Below are positions 57,271 through 64,000 of a DNA stretch of 64,000 nt, one piece after another. The DNA lies in NCBI GenBank assembly GCA_958510875.1, contig OY294067.1, positions 101,414,010-101,478,009 of the forward strand, in the 5' to 3' direction. The translations under genes and the position numbers were made by a program. The notes beneath the pieces are model-generated. The model worked only from the letters and a program-made list of their open reading frames with translations. It was not told the origin of the DNA and searched no databases. Positions within the stretch are counted from its first letter, which is position 1. Each line of letters begins with the position of its first letter. The stretch comes from Endomychus coccineus. Its lineage: Eukaryota; Arthropoda; Insecta; Coleoptera; Endomychidae.

Positions 57271-58390
57271 GAGGACGGTTCAATAACCAATTCATCTCAC
57301 AGACCGAATTTTACCCGGCTGCTAGATCTCGAGATACAGCATCTGCATTTTTTTTGTGACTGGAGGTTAACCCTTTCTAAGTTGCGGTTACTTGAAAAGC
57401 ATGTCATTTTTATACACTTCCACCATGTGCCATCATTTTTATCCTGCCCGTTTATCAGGCCGACCAGTTAAAATTGGACCGAAAATGAACTGCTAGTTAA
57501 CCCTCCCAAACCTGGTGGAAAATGTTCATTGGTGTTGGCAATTGTTGACATACCCTATGCCATCAAAAGTTATCGGTCCATTTCCGAGTAATTGGCCATT
57601 ACTTGGACCAAAAATCTTTCTTTTTTCATTTTGTGGCTAACACTTGCGGGTTACACCATGCACCATGTTAAATAACTTTATTGGAGGTCAAATAAAGATT
57701 TGAAATCATTGCCATCACTCCTTGCCTATTTAAACCCCCCAAAATCCTCTAGAGCAACAGCCAAAAAAATATGAATAATATGGATAATATGACCAATTTT
57801 ATCATAAATTAGTAAGTGTATTAGTAGTAAGAGATTCTGGCTGGGTTTAAAATCGAAACGGCAGTTTTTTGTTTTTGTTTTGTTTTGAGGGGTGATTTTA
57901 GGTTTTTTTGGGGGGTTTGAATAGGCAAGGAGTGATGGCAATGATTTAGAATCTTTATTTGACCTCCAATAAAGTTATTTAACATGGTGTCATCATGTTA
58001 TCTTGTAACCCGTAAGTTTCAGCCACAATATGGAAAAAAGAAACCTTTTTGGTCCAAGTAATGGCCAATTACTCGGAAATGGATCGATAACTTTTGATGG
58101 CATAGGGTATGTTAACAATTGTCAACACCAATGAACATTTTCCACCAGGTTTGGGAGGGTTAACTAGCAGTCCATTTTCGGTCCAATTTTAACTGGTCGG
58201 CCTGATAAATTGGCAGGATAAAAAATTTTGCCACATGGTGGATGTGTATAAGAATGGCATGCTTTTCAAGTAACCGCAACTTGGAAAGGGTTAACCTCCA
58301 GTCACAAAAAAAATGCGGATGCTATATGTCGAGATCTAGCAGCCGGGGAAAATTCGGTCTGTGAGATGAATTGGTCATTGAACCGTCCTC
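57271..58390. mobile_element. 1.1-kb near-perfect palindrome (foldback element)
   Basis: GAGGACGGTTCAATAACCAA at 57271 is matched inverted at 58390 (TTGGTCATTGAACCGTCCTC). The arms match through GACCGAATTTT, GGCTGCTAGATCT, GTGACTGGAGGTTAACC, AGTTAAAATTGGACCG and ATGGCATAGGGTATGT for roughly 480 bp each at about 90% or more identity. A centre of about 150 bp lies at 57745-57895. No transposase is present. No clear target duplication was found at the edges. Confidence 0.88.
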
Positions 58391-58544
58391 TAACGATAAA
58401 CCATAGTGCCATCGGGTTCATGTTCAGACCATCAATATCGCTTTGGCTCCTAGACTATTACATTCACTAGCTTTCTGAATATTTTTTTTTGTTATATTTT
58501 TTTACATCGGCCTATTTCTGATACTGTGGCTTAACACCGGGCAC

Positions 58545-58825
58545 TATAAGGGAAGCTCACCCGAACCTGAAAATTTCCCAGAGTACTGACTATTTCCGAG
58601 TACAGGTACGCGCCTTGTCACACGATACAGCGAAGCCTACTTCTTTATTTCCCATCCGAAGGAAGGCATGGTCAGATATTGTCTTGCCTAATGATGCCAG
58701 CCCAGACTCATATTTTCTACCACATGTGATCCCGTGACTCAATGCAAAGAACACGTCTAGAGCATGCATTGAAGCTCGTAGAGGTCACTTCGAGCACCTT
58801 CTTCAACTTCTTGTTTTTTTTTAAA
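58545..58825 (+). pseudogene. Possible mariner-like transposase C-terminus
   Basis: The plus frame ends with TSRACIEARRGHFEHLLQLL (about 58753-58815), similar to the conserved '(A/C)...GGHFEHLL' tail of mariner-like transposases and to the GGGHFQQLL tails at 34.2-34.6 kb. A stop lies before it (HVIP*LN), and the upstream open stretch (LFPIRRKAWSDIVLPNDASP) shows no transposase motif. The segment is GC-richer than its surroundings and is followed by an AAT run (about 58824-58840). Confidence 0.35.
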
Positions 58826-58844
58826 TAATAATAATAATTTGTAT

Positions 58845-59395
58845 TAATGTATGTATTAATTTTTGTCTTGTTTCAATGAATATAAATTTTACTATTGTTT
58901 GGTAGGTAAGTAAAACGTTCTATATTACTGCTGAACTTTGCTAGATGCACGAAAAGCCAAGGAAGGTTTTCTGTTCCGTGTAAACATTTCTGTTAAAAAA
59001 TATTAATAAATTTTTTTCCCGTACTATAATTTTTAACAACTTATTTGACTAGAACCCCATTTCTTCTCCACTGATTACCTGAGAAACAACACGTCATCAC
59101 GTTTTATGGCTGTTTATCGCAATATATCGTGTACGAAATTTTGCTTCAATATCTCTTCCACTCTCAAAGATATTTGGAGAATAATATATTGTTCAACATA
59201 TTTCAACGCGCCCTGTATCCCCATAACTAAGCATTTCGGACATACGTGTATATGAATTTTTTTAAATATTTTCCGTTCCAGTGGTAGAATGTTGAGAGAG
59301 GAGATATGCATTCGAATTTTTCTTGAAAGTTTGGAGGTAATAGACATAGGGAAAGACTTCACTAGATGAAAGGCTCCAAAACTTAGCTGTTCAAT
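58845..59395. other. No recognisable gene
   Basis: AT-rich; the minus frame 59114-59362 has no known domain. Confidence 0.4.
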
Positions 59396-59777
59396 AGAAC
59401 AATGAAGTCTGGTGGGAAGAAGTTAGGCAGGTCTCGAGCTTTACAATGAAGGGTTGACTAGTTCGAGTTTGTCTAGTCCGCTCATCTGAATTCTCTCGTG
59501 GTGAAACAACAGACGAGATTTCTGATGAACATCAACCATGGACATATCTATAGGGAAGGGAGAGATCTCCCACCCTTCTACGATGTTCTAGAGAGGTCAA
59601 TGAACTCGTAAGTGCTTGAAACCGTAAGAGATATCAGTCCATGCAAAATTTTAGCCTACGGCACTGCCGCAGGCCTGCTGGACTGATTCTTGTATCAAGG
59701 GGCGCACAATGAACCCAATCAAGTGGTCTGAGTGCTACGGACTTCTCCTATACCGCTTTGATTGATTGATTGATTGA
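59396..59777 (+). repeat. 3' end of a retroposon with (TTGA)n tail
   Basis: A stretch of higher GC than its surroundings (AGGCAGGTCTCGAGC, GGCACTGCCGCAGGCCTGCT, GGGGCGCACAATGAACCCAA) ends with ACCGCTTTGATTGATTGATT and more GATT units at 59757-59777. Tandem tetranucleotide tails of this kind mark the 3' ends of LINEs and of SINEs that borrow them. No coding was recognised, so the family cannot be named. Confidence 0.45.
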
Positions 59778-59904
59778 CATCATTAATCATACGAACAGTT
59801 CAAAGCATGTTATGGGTTTTCTTAGGTTTTCAGCAATTTGAACGACGTATCTTAATGAAACAACCTTCTCATTTGACACGTTTCGGCTTTCTCCTTCCTC
59901 TGAA

Positions 59905-60090
59905 ATGTAACTAACTCAATATACAAAATAAATTAATTTCTCATGAAGTATTCGAATCTTGAATATACTTATCACGTAACTGAATTCCTATTATTCTCAT
60001 TTGCGTATTTGCGTTCACAACACTGACATCCACCTACTTTCAGTACAAAATTTATTTCAAGTATTTGGATGTGCGATGAGAGAAAGAAGA
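59905..60090 (+). repeat. Partial direct copy of the PLE arm/ORF start
   Basis: ATTAATTTCTCATGAAGTAT, CGAATCTTGAATATACTT and the block CAAGTATTTGGATGTGCGAT are direct counterparts of 61660-61900 (ATTAATTTCTCATGAATTAT ... CAAGTATTTGGATGTGCAAT). The copy ends soon after the FGCAM codons. It precedes the inverted-arm PLE structure in the same orientation. Confidence 0.7.
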
Positions 60091-60608
60091 AAGATAACTA
60101 AGAATATTAAACCTTGTCCGCTGGCTATGTACACCATGCTATGTAGTGAAAATTTTAAGTTATCACAAATCGAACTAGGCAACACAGATATCTAGACTGA
60201 ATATAATTGAGAGTTGGAATTTGATGGTTTACGATTGAAACATAACATTGAACATAACATAATGTGACAGTTCTGACAAAATCAAATCTGAGGTTCATGA
60301 ACGGTTACGTTGCCATACTATACATTATGGTAACACATTTTTGGAACCACAGTTGTTCGGCTTGGTAAAAATAGGTAATCCACAACCATTATAGGTTGCT
60401 GATTTATTGAGGCTGAAAGATATAAGCATCGAGTTCTTCAACTAACCCCTTACATTGCATTTTCCACCACTTTGAACACTACTTGGATACTAAAAGCTAC
60501 TACAGAGATCACGTTGGAACATATTGTAATTCGGAAAGCAACATCGAAAGCAAATCGAATGATTTTGTGTTGAAGTGCAATATTTTAAGGAACTATAGTT
60601 CTTGAAGC

Positions 60609-61380
60609 ACGATAGTACTTGTGGAGATTGCTCCCCCTGCCTTCTCGTTCAGTAGACTCTATACATATCACGCAGGGCCATCTCCTACTTAACAGCACGC
60701 CAACTGCCCGAGAGAGACCAACGCCTATATTGGAGAGGAGACGGTCTTTTGGACCATCTGGGCCCCCTCTCCCTGTCTACTCGTGTTCGTGTCATTATTA
60801 CAACAGCTCCCGTTTGACGAGTCACCGTCGACCTCGTATCATCAGTCTACCACATATCATCGCCTCGGCCGCGAATCAAATACCCAGAGACCTGGGATAA
60901 GAAGCACAGACAGCGAACTCCAGGAGTAAAACCATGTGGTGCAGCATTTTACCCACGCAGAGGCAGCATTTTATTCGCCCCCGGCGGGGCTACTTTAGCT
61001 GGTCCCACTTTAGGCAGACCCAAAGTGGAGCTTGCTTGCTAGACTTATATATTACCCCTTCTGGGCTATAGTCAATTCCACCTCCTCGTGTTACCTGTTT
61101 CACCAGGAACGTTTGACGAGTCACCGTTCGGCTTCGTTCAACTAGCCTACCGTATATGTCTACCAAGCCCGTGAATCCATTTCGACCAGAGTAATGGGGT
61201 AGGAAGGCACGATATCATGGTTTCAGCGGTGAAATGTATGTGGTGCACAGTTCACCGGATCTTTTGCAGTAGCAACACATAGTTTCGCCCCAAGGGGTTA
61301 CTTTTCTCGAGAACCGCGTAGAGGACGTTGCTTGCTGAATCTACTCCCGGAGTCAATCCGGACCAAATAGTTCTCTCTCG
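60609..61380. mobile_element. 772-bp GC-rich insertion with exact 12-bp target duplication
   Basis: AGTTCTTGAAGC occurs at 60597-60608 and again at 61381-61392, and the intact right arm of the PLE shows a single TTTTGAAGC site there. The insert is near 50% GC in an AT-rich window. It comprises two diverged units about 296 bp apart, each with GTTTGACGAGTCACCGT (60811 and 61107), a CCTACC.TATAT block, a TGTGGTGCA block and GCTTGCTTGCT/GTTGCTTGCTG. Variable-length duplications of 12 bp suit retroposition, but there is no poly-A or simple tail and no terminal inverted repeat. The frame 60619-60900 shows no known domain. Identity unknown. Confidence 0.85.
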
Positions 61381-61844
61381 AGTTCTTGAAGCTGTGGAAT
61401 TTATTATTTCGATGTGGCTGTGCAAAAATCTCAGATTATAATAGCAATTTTAATATTGCTATTGATTTAACGCTACACGCTTCTTCTTCTGGAGATTAAT
61501 TTTTCATACCTTCTTCTAGTTATTGCAACAGTTTTATTTTTTAAATCGACTGATGAACTTTTTTTGAAAATTATGCAATATCTAACCAAAATGAATGTTG
61601 TGAAAGTTGGTTTCTTTTAACATTCATAAATAATAACGACTATTTAGAAATCACAATAATTAATTTCTCATGAATTATTTGAATCTTGAATACACTTGTT
61701 AAGTAATTGAATGCCAACTGATTTCGTTCGCATATGTTGGAGCTTAGGAGTTTTCGGATTAGTTTTTATTACATTCATTCAAACAATATTGTTGACTGGT
61801 ATGTTTCATTCATTCACGTGAGTCTTTTGACACAGACATCTACA

Positions 61845-62690
61845 TAATTTCAGTACCAAAATAACTTCTATCCTCAAGTATTTGGATGTGCAATGGGATA
61901 ACCAATATCGTCAGTGATAGCCCAAATATTGTTCATCTAGAAATGAATGTTATCAAAAATTTGAATTTTGAACAAACGTTCTTCAAAAGGTATGTCGATG
62001 ATTGCCTCACAGCCATACCCCTAGCACAATTCAAGAATTTACTTCATGCGTTCAATAACTATCATTCGTAACTACAATTTACTATGGAAACTGAAAACAA
62101 CAAACAAATTAACTTCCTTGACCTCTTTCTAATAAATAATTACAACAAAATTTCCACATTATGGTATGCAATACCGACCTACTCAAGTAGATCCTTAAAT
62201 TATAAAGCAATAGTCCCAAACAATCATAAAATAAATGTTGTAACAGGTATAGTTGATCTATCAATCATTTTAAGTGATCCCGAATTTCGCGATTCTGCAA
62301 AATCGAAAGCAAAAGCTATCTTTAGAAAAAATTATTACACACAAACATCCATAAACTAAGTTTTCAAAGTCGTATTCACAAGTACTACAACGAAAACAAT
62401 AAAATCATCAACCACGAAAATACGGAACCTAAGACATATACAAGACCCATACGTACAGCATCTATCAGAAAAGCTTAATGTTATGTTTTTTAAATACAAT
62501 TTTACAATAGCACATAAAAATAATAATAATCTAACACGTTCATATTCTAACCTCAAAAGCAACATTTCCAAAAATAAGATTTCACATTGTATTTACAAAA
62601 TTTCCTGTACTCAAATTCAATTTCAAGCAGTTATATTTTTAGAAATGGTAAAAAAAATCATAACTGCGTTCAAATGATAAGACGGGTATA
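61845..62690 (+). pseudogene. Penelope-like reverse transcriptase and degenerate GIY-YIG domain
   Basis: Plus frame from about 61850: FQYQNNFYPQVFGCAM, G-stop-PISSVIAQ (the PLE 'MG(S/N)P(I/L)S' motif with one TAA). A frameshift near 61935 leads to HLEMNVIKNLNFEQTFFKRY, then VDDCLTAIP with both catalytic Asp of YVDD. After a stop near 62070 comes METENNKQINFLDLFL, the 'NFLD' strand after YVDD. A further shift near 62355 leads to VMFFKYNFTIAHKNNNNL and SHCIYKISCTQ, the start of a GIY-YIG domain ('YKI.C..C'), followed by unrecognisable sequence. The YIG and catalytic Arg/Glu are not visible. At least three breaks make it inactive. Confidence 0.82.
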
Positions 62691-63605
62691 ACCTTTTGCA
62701 AAAATATAAAATATCATTCTTCAAGTAAATAAATCAGGAAAGTCCAGTCAAATAGGAACATAATACAAGATCCACATGTAAGCAATTATATTTTACTGCA
62801 AACAGTAACCAGTGAAACAAAAGTCAATCAGCGCGGTACCTTACCCTTACATTTATAATGAAAACCCATTCAGCAAACTGATTTCAGTTTGAATTTCAAA
62901 GCCAAGATGAGTTTGCGCTCCCTCAAATTCAACTCACGTGAGTAAATTAGGCATACCATTCACCAATATTGTGTGAATTAATGTAATGAAAAACTAGAAA
63001 CAGCAACGTCCTAAACTGCAACATACGCGAACGAAATCAGTTGGCATTCAATTACGTAATAAGTATATTCAAGATTCAAATATTTTATGAATGTTGAAAG
63101 AAAACATTTTTCAGAAGATTAATTCCTATTACATCTTGCATAATTTTTGCAAGAAGTTCATTAATCAAACTGTTGCAATAACTAAAAGAAGGTATGAAAA
63201 ATTATTCTCCAGAAGAAGAAGCGTATAGAGTTAAATCAATAGCAATATTAGATTTGCTTTTATAACCTGAGATCGTTGCACAACCAGATTGAAATAATAA
63301 ATTCCACTTCACTGCTTCAAAACCTTAAGTTCCTCAAAATATTGCACTTCAACAAAAAATTATTCGATTTGCCCTCATATTCAATGCTGCTTTTCGAATT
63401 ACCTATATGTACCAAGGTGATCTCTGTAGTAACTTTTAGTATCCAAGTAGTGTTCAATGAGGTTGAAAATATAATGGTAAGGAGTAAGGCGAAGAAGTCG
63501 ATGCTCATATCTTTCAGCCATGAAAATCACTACGTATTCTGATTGTGGATTATCCATTTTTACCAAGCCGAACAACTGTGGTTTCAAAAATGTAAACGAT
63601 CATGT

Positions 63606-64000
63606 ACATCAGATGATGGGGGTGGTTGTTGGCACTTTATTCATAATGGTTCTGTAATGATAGCATTATCCATAATGATATTAGATGATTATCCCAATCC
63701 ACCAATTTAAGATGTTGTGATAGATTTCAAGATGATAATCAATATTCTGCTTCGTTTACCTGCGATTTTATTGACTGTTGAAAGTTCTGTGGCATTCTGT
63801 TGTAAATGCTGCCATTGTCTACCAGTGATATGAAGATATCACCTTTCCCTTCAAAGTAATTCGTTGTTGAGTATCCCCTATCCCATCATTTGTTGAACGA
63901 TGATAGTTGTTTCAACATTACTCCAGTTTACTATTCTCAGTTATCTTACCTCTTTCTCTAACTTCTGAACAAAATAGATATTTAGTTGAACTAACTCATA
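63606..64000. other. No recognisable gene
   Basis: AT-rich sequence to the window edge; ATAATGATA-type repeats near 63640-63690. No coding or transposon signature. Confidence 0.45.

Larger units (their letters stand above)
60325..63605 (+). mobile_element. Penelope-like element enclosed by ~0.7-kb inverted arms
   Basis: The left arm (60325-60608 continuing at 61393-61822 after an insertion) and right arm (about 62930-63605) are inverted copies. Shared blocks include AACCACAGTTGTTCGGCTTGG, GAGTTCTTCAAC/GACTTCTTC, TTGAAGTGCAATATTTTAAGGAAC-type sequence, TTATTATTTC, GCTATTGATTTAAC, CTTCTTCTTCTGGAG, GTTATTGCAACAG and CAACTGATTTCGTTCGC. They agree at roughly 80% by eye. Between them lies one PLE reverse transcriptase plus a degenerate endonuclease. 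LTR-like repeats, some inverted, are known for PLEs, but such long arms around a single short ORF region are notable. Confidence 0.8.

Noticed and set aside
62356..62571. Minus-strand frame opposite the PLE
   Set aside because: It is the antisense shadow of the PLE coding region, which carries the recognisable motifs on the plus strand.

Overview
The window is AT-rich nuclear DNA of an animal, most likely an insect. Host genes are almost absent. The transposon families found (Tc1/mariner with a DUF4817-type N-terminus, BEL/Pao, Ty3/gypsy, hAT, Penelope-like, several LINEs) fit an arthropod. The one clear host exon is the last coding exon of a receptor tyrosine kinase resembling Cad96Ca (13969-14193, + strand). 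Everything upstream of it would then be intron or 5' territory of that gene. There is no bacterial-style operon, rRNA, CRISPR array or intact tRNA gene.

Layout. 1-0.2 kb: the end of a hAT transposon entering from the left. 0.5-1.6 kb: an element with long terminal inverted repeats. 2.3-3.1 kb: a 410-bp tandem duplication with one mismatch. 3.5-3.9 kb: TA microsatellites around a perfect 68-bp-arm hairpin. 4.8-5.2 kb: Penelope-like (PLE) reverse transcriptase remnant. 6.26-7.24 kb: inverted-repeat element with internal tandem units. 9.4-10.5 kb: BEL/Pao integrase fragment between two TA tracts. 10.5-13.8 kb: four copies of a repeat with a hammerhead-ribozyme-like core. 14 kb: kinase exon. 16.3-16.9 kb: LINE tail. 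17.8-20.8 kb: a mariner-type transposon flanked by outward-facing PLE pieces. 21.2-22.8 kb: wrecked Ty3/gypsy. 23.7-25.1 kb: inverted-repeat element. 25.1-28 kb: LINE, minus strand. 29.5-30.3 kb: KRBA2-like integrase C-terminus split by a hAT MITE. 30.8-33.75 kb: second LINE, plus strand. 33.75-35.1 kb: palindrome made from two mariner 3' halves. 35.7-38.0 kb: hAT transposon carrying a nested MITE. 38.8-39.7 and 44.4-46.6 kb: two copies of a palindromic element built on a 150-bp tandem unit. 42.0-43.6 kb: internally deleted hAT with an exact 8-bp target duplication. 47-50 kb: possible host terminal exons and a candidate first exon. 53.1-53.5 kb: LINE remnant. 57.3-58.4 kb: a 1.1-kb palindrome. 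60.3-63.6 kb: PLE enclosed in inverted arms, one arm split by a GC-rich 772-bp insertion.

Every transposase or polymerase seen is broken by stops, frameshifts or deletions, so the window reads as a transposon graveyard. Nested insertions and exact target duplications allow relative dating. The most unusual items are the tail-to-tail mariner palindrome, the 150-bp-unit palindromes, the hammerhead-like repeat family and the GC-rich insertion in the PLE arm. All identifications are by eye from translated sequence; no database search was possible.
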